A DNA stretch of 64,000 nucleotides, taken from assembly GCA_024500155.1 (NCBI GenBank), contig CM044871.1:82816402-82880401 (forward strand). The letters run 5' to 3'. Shown in pieces: positions 13,861 to 26,049 of the stretch (its first letter is position 1; each line of letters opens with the position of its first letter). The position numbers and the translations under genes are program-made. The stretch is from Chenopodium formosanum (taxonomy: Eukaryota; Streptophyta; Magnoliopsida; Caryophyllales; Amaranthaceae). The notes beneath the pieces are model-generated. The model was given only the letters and a program-made list of their open reading frames with translations. It did no database searches and was not told the DNA's origin.

Positions 13861-14244
13861 TGTACCTTTATTTTGCCCTGGTAGGGGGTTGAAAATGAAA
13901 TTGGTGGTCTGACAATGGTAATGGTATGGTGTGGTATTTCTTTCTCTCTCTTCGAATTTGTGTGTTTCTCTCTCTAACTCTTAACAAAAGTTTGGACTTT
14001 GGTTAGCTAGGCCAATTATTATAAAATCAAAATGTACCCTTTTTCTTTCCTTATTATTTTTTGTGGGTTTTTTTGTTTTCTTGAATTAAATTTTCTGTAA
14101 CATGGAAAATATCAGAAATTGGTCTTACAGATTTAGGGTATGTTGGAAAACAAATTTGGGGCACTTTAAAGTTTTAACTATGGATTCTGTAATTTGGTTT
14201 GAAGTTTCCAGGTATAACCCTTGAGATTCGTAAATCAAAGTTTT

Positions 14245-14246
<2 letters not shown>

Positions 14247-14279
<33 letters not shown>

Positions 14280-14477
14280 TTATTTTAATTTTATTTTTTT
14301 GGGTTAAGTTTGGTTTCGGCTATGAAACTGTTGCAAGATATCAGATTATCAGGTTAATGGGCTAATGGTAGGGTCAGTGTGGGACAGGCAGTTGTAAGCT
14401 TGTTGTAGATTTTTAGGGGTAATTTTGACTTTTAGCTAAGTTATCTTTTTCAAAAAAAAAAAAAAAAAAAAAAAAAT
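14247..14477. repeat. Long T tract and A tract in the spacer between two divergent genes
   Basis: A run of about 28 T (14251-14278) and a run of about 26 A (14451-14476) face each other across about 170 bp between the SUVR5 and membrane-protein promoters. They can pair in principle but have no other conserved arm. Confidence 0.6.
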
Positions 14478-15259
14478 GGGCAATTGACAAATTACTCCGT
14501 AGATCGGTTCAGACAATATTGAGTGTTGATTTACGAAATTACAGTACTTGTATGAATTTGGAGTGAAATTGGAAATTTTCTGTGCAACTTATGGTGCAAA
14601 GATTGATTAGTTTTGAGTTTTGATATTGTCAGAAAACCAAATTGTGGAAAAGAAGAAGTCTTTAAATCTTGATGTGTGTTACAAATTGAAAGTGTTAAAT
14701 GAATCTACTTTACGGTTTACGGGATTCGTTCTCATGTTTTCATTATCAACCTTAAAAGTTGGCTTTAAAAATCAAAAGAAAGGGTAATAAAATTAAAAGG
14801 GGGTAGAGGGAAAAATGAATCAAAGACCAATTTGAGATTGAGTTGTTTGGAGCATTTTAGCTTATTCACATCTATTAGAAGTTTGATTTGAAAGAACTAA
14901 TTTACTTGTTTAGTAAAACCTAAAAATTTTATTGAAAGAGTTTCAATTACTAAAACACTTTTTAGAATAGCTCAAATTTGAAATTCCCTTTAATAGTTCG
15001 ACTCATAAACTTAAGGTGGTTGAGAGCCAAATAGATTTGAACTTTTGATGTTTATTAAGAAAAAAAATTAGTGGCAATTTTCAAAAAAAAAAATAATAGT
15101 GGGTGGTAATTGATTAAATGGAATCAATAATAGGTGGTAATTGTCAAAATGCAATAGGATAGGGGTTATTCGAATAAACAAATTGAATTACTTATTTCTA
15201 AATTACCTGAATTCACTCGTATAATGAATTTGAGTTACTTTTATGGACAACATGAGGAT

Positions 15260-15780
15260 AAAAATCATACCCGTCATGGGTGATGGGACAAGGTGGATTT
15301 TACATTGTACCCGCCCCGCTCCACCCGCCCCACTTCGTACCCGCCTTATCCCCACCTCACATCCACATCTATATATTTTATAAAACAAAATTATATACTT
15401 TTATACTATTATGTAAAATATGTAAAATAAAATAGTAGATATAATAATTTGTAATACACTAATTTTATAACTAAAAAAAGTGTGTAATATTAATAATAAT
15501 TTTATTTGTTGTAATTTATATGCAGTATTAAATGTGTTGGATTGTGTATTGGAGGTGGGTCTTAGGTGGGGATTAGGCGGGTCTTAGGTGGGGATAGATA
15601 TCCAAGTTGGGGGTGGGGCGGAGATGGTTTTGGAATTGTACCCACCGCCCCACCGGTGCGGGGATTGGGATGAATTTTGGACCCGTCGCGGGGACGGGAA
15701 TGGGATGAAAATTTTAGGTGGGGATGAAGATGGGAAGACCAACATCCGCCCCAACCCGCCCAATTGACATCCCTAGTTGT
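15260..15780. repeat. GC-rich dispersed repeat rich in GGCGGG/CCCGCC
   Basis: Many ACCCGCCCC and GGTGGGGATG blocks occur, ending CCGCCCAATTGACATCCCTA, a sequence class that recurs at ends of dispersed plant repeats. The left boundary and any target duplication are not visible, so no superfamily is assigned. Confidence 0.5.
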
Positions 15781-15813
15781 AACCAATTGATTAGTAAATT
15801 CCGTACTGGGTAA

Positions 15814-16010
15814 GGGTGTGTTTCATTCACCTGATTGTCACTGATCCGAACTTACCTTAATTTATCTGAACTTATTAGATTTTAATAGTATTAAAACTTA
15901 CTCCGTATTTTAGCTGCAATTTGTACTTGGTAACCCTTATTAAATCTGAATTGAATTTATCTAAACTTATTACGCATTACACGAAAATGAGGTGAACCGA
16001 ACCAACCCAA
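15814..16010. mobile_element. Degenerate MITE-like element
   Basis: The left end GGGTGTGTTTCATTCACCT pairs imperfectly with AGGTGAACCGAACCAACCC on the right. The interior repeats CTGAACTTATTA. No clear target duplication was found. Confidence 0.4.
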
Positions 16011-16149
16011 AGTTAAATCAAAACTGACCGGAAATGATTATCTACTCAAATCCAAGTCTAACTTTAGCCCGTTGCTGCGCTTGGCGGCTTGCTGGCCCGA
16101 TTTAATTGTCTGTAAATCAAAATTTGTCCAATAATTTTCCCATTTTTAT

Positions 16150-17590
16150 TGGCAAACAAGTTTCAGGACAATTCAAGATCATAATGACAATGGCGTAGAT
16201 TTTTGTCAGCCATTCTTGTTTAACTTACTGGTAACTACCCCTTCTCTCTCTCTTTTTTTTTTTTATTTTCTCAATTGATCTATGTAATTTATTTAAATTT
16301 ATTTTACTTATCTTGTTTGTTATTTCTTCGTAATAAAGATCTGTTTTTGTGTTCTTGGTTTTATTCATGTTTAATTATCATTTAATTAATTCCTAAGATT
16401 GAAAATTAATCAAATGTACTATTTCTGAAGTTTATATTAATCAATTACAGTAATGTTTTGTTGGAAAATTCTTTGCCAAAAAAGTTGGAATTTTTTTTAC
16501 TGTAATTTGCTTAATTATTCGGACATATACCTGGATCTTGTAGGGATAATGGGATATTATCCAATTGTTTGAGAATTACAAATTTGGAGCAAGATGTTTA
16601 TTTGTTAATGGTGTAATGAAGGTAGAAATACTGTATATTGGTTCAGTTCATGGTCTAAACTTGGAAGTTGTTTTTCGCGGTGTTGAGTAATTGTGTTAAC
16701 ATTGATAAAAGAGAATGTAAATCATCAGTAGACGCGATTGATCGATCAATTGATGATATGTTTATCATAAAATTGGTGTGCAGGCACTTCATTGTGCAAT
16801 CAGGATTCAGGACTTACTTGGAGAAACTAGTTGTGTGAGTTTTATCAGAGGTACACTTCTCTCTTTCCTCAAGTTAAAACTTGCAATAGTTACAACTTAC
16901 AAGCAAAATTTGCACTAAATGGATATATATAATTGAGTGCTTAGCATAATGTTGAAACCCATTGTAGCCCACTTGTGAGTGTCCCACATTGGAGAAAAAG
17001 GAGATGTGGTTTCACTTAAGGTAGAGGAGTAAATCCTAATATTGCCAATTGGTTTTAGTATGGAAGTTCCTAAGCCTTGTTTGTGGACCAAACTCTCCTC
17101 CTCCTTGTTCGGGTTGCCCAGCCCCAGGCCCATTTCATATTGTTTCGAAATTTAACACATAATTAAGTTTGAGTAGCAAAACATATTTAATATTTTCCAA
17201 CATTTCAATAAAATTCAGTTTGTTCGACAGTTTTTTCTTCCAAAGGGAAAGCAAAGCTCACATTTCAGTACCTTGTACTGGCTGTAGCATTTTTAAATCA
17301 CAAGATCTGCATACTTCTGTAAATAGCTTTCTTTCGTTAGCAGCTAAATGAGTCCATTTCTGTTCATCCTCTAATTGACTTTGAAAGTAGCTGCAACTTA
17401 TAGCAATATGTATACCAGTATAAATTAGGCCATTTGGAGTTCAATTAAGTCGAAGGTAGGAATTTATGGCATTTAATCGTTGAAGATTTGTTTCAGTCTA
17501 TAATCTATATAGTCCTTTATTAAGAGGCTAGGTTGAGAGTCTTAGCTCTAGAAGTTGTTAGTGATTCTATTCAAATTTGGTTTTGTATAG
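16150..17590 (+). promoter_or_regulatory. Probable leader exons and 5'UTR intron of the 17.6-kb gene
   Basis: A first exon could end at the GTAACT donor at 16231. A second candidate exon is 16794-16850 (GTGTGCAG acceptor, GTACAC donor). A TTTTGTATAG acceptor lies directly before the start ATG at 17591, so the leader would be spliced right up to the initiation codon. This rests on splice signals only. Confidence 0.4.
16950..17157. mobile_element. Short solo LTR (208 bp) with CATAA target duplication
   Basis: It begins TGTTGAAACCC and ends GAAATTTAACA, an LTR-like TG...CA pair. CATAA is present at both 16945-16949 and 17158-17162. It contains GTCCCACATTGG, common in short plant LTRs (TRIM/solo LTR). 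It lies in the probable leader intron of the next gene. Confidence 0.75.
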
Positions 17591-19651
17591 ATGCTTGGAA
17601 CACTCCGTACAAGACGTCGTAATCAGTATGGAGTGCAATTGTGTGCAGTTGCATCAGCTATGCTCCTGCTCTTTTCAGTCACTCTTCTCTACAATCGCCT
17701 CACAGCAAACCGGAGGGGTTCTTTCCTGAATGATGGAGTTGCAGTCTTTGACGATCTTTTTGCTGTTGAGGATCCACTACTTCAAGACTCTGATCCTGAC
17801 CTAAGAGCCACTTTGTCAGACGACCGAATTGATGAGCTTGATGTCATCGATTATGACTCCAAGGTTTCCAATGAGGAGGAAATCCTGAGGGGTTTAGAAT
17901 CTGAAGGGGAGGAGAATGAGCATACTACGATTTCATCTACTGTATCTTCTGGTTACTTCTTTGATCACGCATCACATGTTATTCGTCGTACATTTGATGG
18001 AAAGTCTATCGATGAGTTTGACCAGTGGGAGGCTCATGCAACGATGTTTGAGGCTGGGACTGCTTCTGAGGAAAAGCTGAGCAAGGTTGGTTCTTTTTCT
18101 CTTAATAATTTTCTATGGGGTACTTTACTACTCCCTCCGTCCAATATATAGTTCTTGTTTGTGTTTTTTCACGGTATTTAAGAAATGGGAGGAGAAATTG
18201 AATGAAGTACATAAAAAGCTAAAAAGTACAATTATAGACAAAAGTTAGAGAGGGAAAGTGAAAAAAGTACAAAGCAAGTAGAAAATTTAAGGGTAATTTA
18301 GGAAGTTCAATGAATAAAGTTGCAAAAAAATGAGGGTATGATGGTCTTTACCTACTATCTAAAAATAGAAACAGGAACAACATTTTGGGTCTCTAAAATG
18401 GGAAATCGGGAACTATAATATGGGACAGAGGGAGTATATTTTGTCATGAATTCAAACTCTGAATAGCTAAATGCCTATAAATGTTATTAGTTGATCTGAA
18501 AGTCCCTCACCACAAACCCTTTTTATTTCAAATCTTGCCTTTTTTTTCATTTTTTTTTTTTGAAATTGTGGGGGAGAGGGGGTTGTAGTGGGGTTTCTAA
18601 GTTGATATATATATATATATAGTGGCGGATCCAGGATTTTCGAACTTATGAGTCACCATTAATAATTGATCACTTATTTCAATCCAAAAATTATATTTCA
18701 CCAAAATGATTTCAATCCAAAAATAGGATATAAAAATACATACTATAAAACTATTACATTAAACTAACTTTATGATTTTTTACTTAAAAACAAGACTTAT
18801 TAAAAAAAATTGTTAGATAACTTAAGAGACCCGTTATTAAATATAACAGGTCTCTTTAATGAAATATGAAAGCAGCGCAAAAAATTATTCTAAGCTGACA
18901 AAAAGAGACCTGTTATCTAGATAACAGGTCTGTAATGACGTGGTCGTAATAGCAGCAACAAAGAGACCACCTATTTGATATTTTAGTAGGTGGTCTCTTT
19001 GATATTTAAAAACTGACAGTAGGCTAATCTCAAATAGAAGCAACAAAGAGACCGCCTATCTGTAATAGGCGGTCTCTTAGATTTTTTTTTTTTTTTGTAC
19101 TGGTGAGTCACGTGACTCACTGTGCACCTTAATAGATCCGCTCCTGTATATATATATATTTATTTATTTATTTTTTGTAAAAATGTATCATTTATGTATC
19201 TTAATACGGATCTCTCTGATTAAAAGGAAAAGATTTGTTTGACTAGGTTGCATTTGGTTCAGATGATATGCCTGTAGATGAGGAGGTGAGAAGGAAAGTG
19301 GTAAAGGTTAATAACATTGAGGATGCGCTTCTATTAAAATTGGATTCAAATGGTTCACCACTGAGGGAGGGTTGGGCAGCCTGGTTCGATGCCAAGAGTG
19401 TGTTTCTGAGAAAAGATAGGATGTTCAGGTCCAGCTTGGAGTTGTTGAATCCTGTGAACAATATGCACTTGCAGGACCCTGATGGGTTTGGTGTAACTGG
19501 ACTTACAAGAGGAGATAAGCTTGTGCTGAAGGAATATCTCCACAGATTGAAAAAAAAGAACCCCTTGGGTGTTTCAAATATTGAATCAAAGGAAGTTGAT
19601 GCTGACCACTCAGCTAAAAGGGATAGTAGTGTGAATCATGCTAGTATATGA
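17591..19651 (+). CDS. Predicted single-pass membrane protein of unknown function, two coding exons
   Basis: The exons are 17591-18085 and 19247-19651 (GT-AG, phase 0), giving 299 aa. Residues about 18-38 form one hydrophobic segment (AVASAMLLLFSVTLL) after a basic N-terminus, as expected for a type II membrane anchor or uncleaved signal. An acidic, low-complexity stretch follows (about residues 50-110), then a conserved-looking C-terminal part with PVDEEVRRKV, GWAAWFDAKS and FGVTGLTRGD. I do not recognise the family by name and assign no function. The coding intron (18086-19246) holds a Stowaway MITE and a hAT-type element with four hairpins. The gene is divergent from SUVR5, about 2-3 kb between the putative starts. 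Confidence 0.8.
18131..18434. mobile_element. Stowaway-like MITE (304 bp)
   Basis: The left end CTCCCTCCGTCCAATATATA and the right end TATAATATGGGACAGAGGGAG are inverted. TA duplications flank it at 18129-18130 and 18435-18436. It lies just inside the 5' end of the intron of the membrane-protein gene. Confidence 0.85.
18620..19146. mobile_element. Non-autonomous hAT-type element
   Basis: The left end TAGTGGCGGATC and the right-end complement CAGGAGCGGATC are imperfect TIRs of hAT style. TATATATA occurs on both sides (18612-18619, 19147-19154) as a possible 8-bp duplication, though the flanks are TA-rich so this is weak. GTGAGTCACGTGACTCAC near the right end is a perfect 18-bp palindrome. No transposase is present. 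Confidence 0.6.
18824..19078. repeat. Cluster of four hairpins sharing AAGAGACC...GGTCTCTT stems
   Basis: Hairpin 1: 18824-18856 (14-bp arms, one mismatch). Hairpin 2: 18906-18931, a perfect 26-bp palindrome with CTAG at the centre. Hairpin 3: 18960-19000 (14-bp perfect arms). Hairpin 4: 19046-19078 (14-bp perfect arms). Hairpins 1 and 2 carry a TGTTAT-type inner stem; 3 and 4 carry (A/G)CCTA. An A(G)AAGCAACAAAGAGACC-type lead precedes hairpins 3 and 4. Confidence 0.9.
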
Positions 19652-22600
19652 CGATCCCAAATGGACCTGTTTTAAGGTTGGGTTTTCTTTTTAATGACTC
19701 AAAATTGTGTTCCTATCTTCTATCTGGTCTCTTCTTGTTAACATGTGAATTACATTTTTGCTGTTTATAGACTAATCTTCAAACTATGTTGCTGTTCACG
19801 ATGATTTCACTTAGCAGAAATATTGTTTTCCCTGCAACATTTACTATAGGGAGAATTATTTTTATTATGAAGGAAAACTGTTAGAAGTATTATAATAGCC
19901 CTAGTTATCAGTTTTTTTGGGAAACGATATGGAGATTTCATTGAAACCCTGATTTTCAGAATTTTGTGGAACTGATAGTATGAGAGTTTTTATGATGTGG
20001 GACTATTATTGCTCTATATGTGCTGCTAGACTTCTGGTAGTCTGCTTGAAATTCTTGTGTTTAACTGCTTGTATTCTTCTGTATTAAACCCCCTCATTTA
20101 ATATGTAAAATTCTAAGTTTAATATTCCGGTCTTCAAATAGTGACTTTAGAACGTTGATCGATTTTGCTGCTTTACATTGGTAGTTATTTACTTATTTAT
20201 ATACAATCATGTCTTTTGGGAACTCATTAGTCTTGCTTCTCATACACGTGGGCCTATTTTACAATAATGTATGTTCAGTACAATTGTTGATATTGACAAT
20301 CACCCTGGATTTCAGAGCTTAAGAGCTGACATAATATATCACCTAAATGGGTATTTGGTTTACACAGAGTGGGAATGAAATTAGAACCAGAATGTTACTA
20401 AGCATGTGTGGTTAAATGATGTTCTGGTTACACTAATATTCTATTATTAAGGTGTGGCTTGTGTAGGGATTCTTCCTTTTTTGGGCATATAAAGAAATAT
20501 TCAAATATATATATTAAGAAGTTTTTGTGAAACTTGTATGATTCATTCATGTGTTAACTTGTTGATGAATAAAATGAATTTGATTATGTTTAACAGGAAG
20601 GAGTTATCTAGAAGGAACTTTGGCTCAAGCTTTATATATCAGTTTCAACGGCTGATGGGTCTCAGCTTCCATATATTGTATCATGGATTTATTATTATTC
20701 TACGGAGTAAAATAGAATGCATTGAGTATATAATTTATTTTTAACTGCGTCTCATTTGTGGTATAACACTGATTTTAAGTGTGGAAGACAAGTAACTAAG
20801 TAAGGATTTGAGCATAGTATGCTAGCTGAAATTTTACAAGAAGAGAATGACCCTGAGTTCTGCAGGAATTGTCAGTGAAAGTTACTGAAACGGTTATGAG
20901 GCGATATGGAACTGAATTTGGCCTGTCATTACTCATGAGTTTCATGACTGGGGGCAAGTGAAGGACCTAACTATTTTAACCCCCTTCCCCGGTTCCCCCC
21001 AATCCAAGTGTTGTATGTAGTTATGAGTTATGACATTGTCTATATGTTAGGTTGTTTTTTTGGAATTGTGGAATACTTCCCCATCTTCTTATGGCAATTA
21101 AATTTATATTTAGATTGCCTGATACAATTTGTTATGTTAGTACTCGTATTTGGTAGACTCACTTGGTAATTTGTAGTTGTTTTCTGAGATGAAGTGTCTG
21201 GCCAAGGATGATGCTACCAATATGGTATGATGTTTGATATGAATTTGGATATTGAACCCTAGCAATTTAATTAAGTTTGTGGTTTGGAAAATGTTCTGTT
21301 ACACTTCCATACATTCTTCTTGAAGGAATAATCATCCCCCATCTTAAGTTAAGATTACTTTCAAATTCGGGAATGAACAAGTGAATATAGTGAATGCTGT
21401 ATGGGTTTTTTTTTAGTATGGTGCTAATGTATTCATTCTACCTATCGACCTATGGTGAACATCCATTTTTAAATACATTAGCAGAACAAACCCCCCCCCC
21501 CCCCCCCCCCTTTTTTTTTTTTGTTATACCCTAAACTTTTAAGTACTCAATTGTTATAGTATTTCTGCCTCTTTTTTTTTTTTTTTTAATTTTTTTTTTT
21601 TGTGGAAACAAATTGTGATACCTTCTATGCATCTATGCTCCTAGGCATATTACGAAAAGATATGATGTGCGAAGTATTTTATAAAATGGACACTCCTTTT
21701 AATGTAAAATAAGTAATTTTCCTGTCTAATTTAACTTCCATTCGAAATTGAGTTTAGCTTTTAACTTTTGAGAATAAGCAGCACATTCTGACCAAAGAAT
21801 ATATACTCCTCAGTTCACATATATGAGCTGAATTTGGTCGACTTTTATTTGTCTCTTTGTTCTTTGATTATAAATCCCATCTTGGACTGCCAAAAACTAG
21901 AGTTGAAATGATTTAATTTCTTTGATTTACCTAACAACCCTTGTAAGTAGTGGTACCACGCAACTGGAACTTGACTGAATAGCAAGAAGCCAAAACAGTA
22001 CAGAAGATCAAATCCAAGGGTTAGGTCACCATTTTTTTTATGATAGAAGCTGAAAGGAAAGTTTAGGTAAAAGGATTCCAATGTCTTGGAGATGACTTTT
22101 CTTGAACTCTTAATGGAATCGGAAATTAATTGATAAAATGATGATGTACCGATGGGAAGAGGAGACAGGACATTGGTGAAGCTGTATTAGGTCATCAGCT
22201 GAATTGTAGCAATGTGGAGAGGGAATAGGTGAAATAGATATACTAATTATTTACTAAGTTAGATAGTCTGAGAACTTAATTATCTTTAGTCTGTATTATC
22301 TCTTATGTACTTGTAGTAGATATTAGTCCGTCCTTTTGGATTGAGGACGAATGCCTTAAAAGCCATGTTGTTGAGTACTTGAGTTGAACCTACTACTTGC
22401 TGGCTTTGCTGTGTGCTCTTATTTGGTGATTGTTCTTTGTTCTCTTGTGAGCAATCGAGGTTTTGGTTGACAGTTCACATTCAGGACTACTTCAGAGAAT
22501 ATATCTGATTATCGCTTACAGTATTGTACTACTTATCTATACCTCTTTGAACTGTAATTAGTGGGAAACAGTTCCCAGCAAACATTGAGTTGTCCAAAAT

Positions 22601-24100
22601 TCAATCAAATCGGGTCTCCAGTATGTAGGACTAACACTGAAGAATTTAGATCCTGAAAAAAGAATCCTGCCTGTTGCATGTTCATGCTGAGGAAATATAG
22701 CAGCTGAGGAAATATAGCAGAGTTAGCTGTGATATCTTGCAGACGCCATAAATTGAGTCCTTTCATATGAAGACATCAATCCTTCGTGTTTTTAAAACAT
22801 TATGTAGATTAGTAAGTGTCTGAGGTATTATGTCAGCACATATGTGAAGTATCAATCCTTAAAGGTTCAGTTTCTGGAGCCGAAAAACATAGGGCAGATC
22901 ACTGAGCCCAAAATTTCTCTGGTCAGTGCTGGATGTATGCTATAGATTCGAGTGTAGGATTCATCGAAGGCTGGGTGAAGAAAATTTGTCATTCCATCAC
23001 TGCTGATTGTATATCAGCTTAGAAACTTCCTTTGTGACTGGCGAAGGTAGTCTAATCTGTAGGAAAATGCAAAGGTGGGGTGAAAAGAAGCAAAGAAAGT
23101 TTGTCATTACATCACTGCAGATCTTATGCTAGCTCATAGACTCCTTTCGTAGCTGGCGCTTCTCTTATCACCACTCTAGCCTTGCACCATATATAAACCT
23201 CATATCTGTTGTAGTCTTTTTGCCATGTGGGAAATCCGTTTGAATATCATCTGCTTCAATGGCTTAAACATCCTTGGCCATATCCTCTCTCTCTCTAATA
23301 ATATCGGCTTATTAAGAGATGGCTCTTATTGTTATATTTTGCGTGAACAGAGAATAGAAGTAGAAAAGTAGTCCTTTGTAGTATGCTAGACTGCTAGTTT
23401 ATTATGGTTGGTCAAAAGGATGTGAATTATAACTAGAAGCATTTGAACCATAATGGTTGAAGGAAGCTCATTGAATAGAGGAGGCTATTCTGGTTCATAG
23501 GTACATAGATTATTAATTCAAAAATATTATGATGTTAATAGATATGAAATACTCAGTATAATTTCATGCTAGTCCGGTCTGAATGTTAATCGTGTGCCCT
23601 TAACATCTTATAGTTAGGCATATGACACAAGACATCACGCAAAATTCTTTTATACAATTAGTATTATATTCTTTTATATATTTGAGTTATTTTGCGTACA
23701 CTTTATGTTATATTGTTATGTTATTTTGTTACAGCAATATGTTATTTACTTATATATTACTTCAACCCCAGCTCATGCTATTTTTAATTTACATTAAATA
23801 ACATGTACTTATTTAAAAATAACATAGATATAAATTGAAATAATAATAAATTCACATCAAAATAACATTAGCAGTGTTGAGTTTTAAGGCATCTTGAAGA
23901 TAATCAAACACTTTAGAAGATACTAAATTTCTGGACATAAACACATTTACACTCTTAAATTACCTTCAAAAATCAATTGATTTTTAAGAAACATAGAAAA
24001 TTAGAAGAAGAAAAGGGGAAAGAGAAATTATGTTAGATTTAGAGTTGGAGTAGTGAGAGCAAGAGAGTGAGAGTGAGAGTGAGAGTGAGATTGATTCCTA
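19652..24100. other. Intergenic stretch with small repeats, no gene seen
   Basis: Downstream of the membrane-protein gene, AT-rich sequence gives no convincing coding frame. It holds a C run then T run (about 21491-21522), a 17-bp direct repeat CTGAGGAAATATAGCAG at 22687-22703 and 22704-22720, a diverged 115-bp tandem duplication from 22986 and 23101 (TTGTCATTNCATCACTGC), and a GTGAGA run at 24058-24090. A non-coding transcript cannot be excluded. Confidence 0.5.
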
Positions 24101-24120
24101 AAAGACAAACTTTTAAATAA

Positions 24121-24333
24121 AACGGATGTTCAGTAAATTACTGAACATCCGTTATAAAGTGACAATAAAATGTGCAAAAGTTACACTAAAATGCACAAAA
24201 GTTAGCCTGACATATTTAAGAATTATTTATGCTTTATTGATAAATTTGACAAAAGTGACACTAAATTTGACAAAAGTGACACTAAATCAGACAAAAGTGT
24301 ACCCGATATACAGTAAATTACTGAAAACCGGGT
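24121..24333. repeat. Two hairpins flanking a tandem repeat of ACAAAAGTGACACTAAAT-type units
   Basis: The left hairpin at 24121-24153 is perfect (16-bp arms around one A; arm AACGGATGTTCAGTAA). The right hairpin at 24301-24333 has the same CAGTAAATTACTG heart with a diverged ACCCG/CGGGT stem. Between them, CAAAAGT(G/T)ACACTAAA-like units repeat four to five times. Confidence 0.8.
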
Positions 24334-24572
24334 GTATACAAAAGTTTTCCTTCCTAAAAAACCCAAAAACTTGGAAGAAGAAAGGAGAGAGAAAGTGTTG
24401 ATTTTGAGTTGGAGTAACTGAGAGGAAGAGAGAGTGAGTGCGGGAGGAAGATGAATGAGAAAAATAGCGAAATAAATACATGTATTTAAAAATAACACAT
24501 ATATAATTTGAAGTAACACAATTTGAAGTAACAAAGAGTTAACTTCAAAAAAATATGAGTTTTATAAAACCT

Positions 24573-24596
24573 GGAGTACCGTGTGCATGGTACTCC
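24573..24596. repeat. Small perfect hairpin GGAGTACC/GGTACTCC
   Basis: Eight-bp arms around GTGTGCAT. The core resembles the GGTGTAC(A/G)GTGC ends of the MITE class at 12.55 and 44.53 kb, so it may be a remnant of that class. Confidence 0.55.
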
Positions 24597-24599
24597 AAG

Positions 24600-26049
24600 A
24601 GTATGCTAAAAATTGCGCTTTTATAAAGTTGGACATTTTCACCACTCAATCTTAGTAAGGGTATAATGGTAAATTCAACCATAAATTATGAGTATTACTA
24701 TTCTAGACACCTTAACATGTACTCATATCGTAACAACTTTTCCTGGACAAGCCTAAAATAGGTTGTCATTAAGAAAAAACTTCCCACAAATGTAAGCCCA
24801 TTATGCCATACTCAGTTCATTAGAAGCTTGTCTTTCATTTCTCAATTATCTTGCACTGATGGCAAACTGTGCACATCGAACTTCCTGGAACGAGTTGCAC
24901 ACCCGTGCCAAATGCTGCACCGCTGTGCTAAAGCTACTTCACCGAAGACAGGCGCACGAGCATTGGCTGCTTGTTCTTCACTTCTTCTGCATCAAGTCCA
25001 TGGGTGAGGCATAAGTTCAAGCCCTTAGCAAAGAGCCTAGAATTTTAATGCTTGAAAAAAAAACAAAACAAATAAAAAATTGTTGGGCTTGTATGCGCTA
25101 TACCATAATCTTACGTAGTCATGTGTAATATAGGCCCATTGAAAATTTATTAACAAAACAATACGTAGTAATACCAATCAGGGGCAATCAGCCATTATTG
25201 TGTGTGGATTTGCATTTTATTTTTCGTATGACGTAATTTGAAACAAATGATTTTGGCATGATAATGAAGTATGGAATATGGATTATGGATTTATGGAAAT
25301 TTGTAACAAAGGAACAACTGAACAAGATTACGACTTATGGATTGTAATGTGCACATGTCTAAAATATAAATTGAGCCGAACAGTGAAAACTATTCCTTAT
25401 TTTTATTTTGTTGAGTATTAGTCTTTTACCGGGGGGGAGGGGGGTGGGGGACCTCCCACCAGGGTCATTTGGAGCCCGATCCTCGATAAATTATGTAATC
25501 AATTAGTTAATGAATTTTAAGAACTTTATTTTATTTATAAATATTAGAACTTTCCAAGATCCGCCATTGGTCTTCCGTATCAATTATTTTATTGTGAATT
25601 TTATTTTTTTGACATGTTATTGAATTAAGTGTACATAGATGTTTTTATTATTTGCTTAAAGACTTTCGATTTTCAAACATGATTATTTAGAAGCTATTTG
25701 ATTGTGTTGAGACATTTACAATTTCAAAATGTAGCATTTTTCTATTCACGATTTCTATTACAATATATATTTTCATATATTTTGAATACTATGCAAAAAC
25801 AAATGACGTAAAACTTATTACAATTAAAATGTATCACTAAAAGGCAATGATAAACTTTTACCATAAACCCTTATAACAAATCATTATGAGAACTTCATCA
25901 ATGGCTTGGAGTTCAAAAACCGATATGGACCGGACTGGTTCTCGGACTAGTTGGGACTGAAGAGAACCAGTCCTAACAAGTTCAGTCTTTGAGTCAAGAA
26001 AGTTTAATTTTTGGTCTTCAGTCTAGTCCAATCTAATACAAAATCACTT
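24600..26049. other. Intergenic stretch, little recognised
   Basis: A slightly GC-richer island at 24850-25010 has no conserved frame. A G-rich tract lies at 25430-25450. From about 25915, ACCGGACTGG/GAACCAGTCC-type sequence looks like a worn transposon end. Confidence 0.35.

Larger units (their letters stand above)
10838..13990 (-). promoter_or_regulatory. Probable SUVR5 5'UTR exons and promoter
   Basis: On the minus strand the first coding exon seems to begin at 10890, after a pyrimidine-rich CAG acceptor. A small candidate leader exon lies at 12864-12828 (CAG acceptor, GTAAGT donor). A first exon may run from about 13990 to 13866; it opens with a GAGAGAAA-rich leader and ends at a GTACAC donor. 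The intron between holds an RTE LINE fragment and two MITEs. The exon choices are inferred from splice signals only. Confidence 0.4.

Noticed and set aside
16915..17133. Minus-strand 72-aa frame
   Set aside because: It lies inside the solo LTR with its target duplication, and no homologue is recognised.
18824..19078. CRISPR-like array
   Set aside because: The repeats are inverted, not direct with constant spacers, and the genome is eukaryotic.
24126..24401. Open frame with a repeated TKVTLNLTKVTLN pattern
   Set aside because: It is only the translation of the tandem DNA repeat and runs through a hairpin. No protein evidence.
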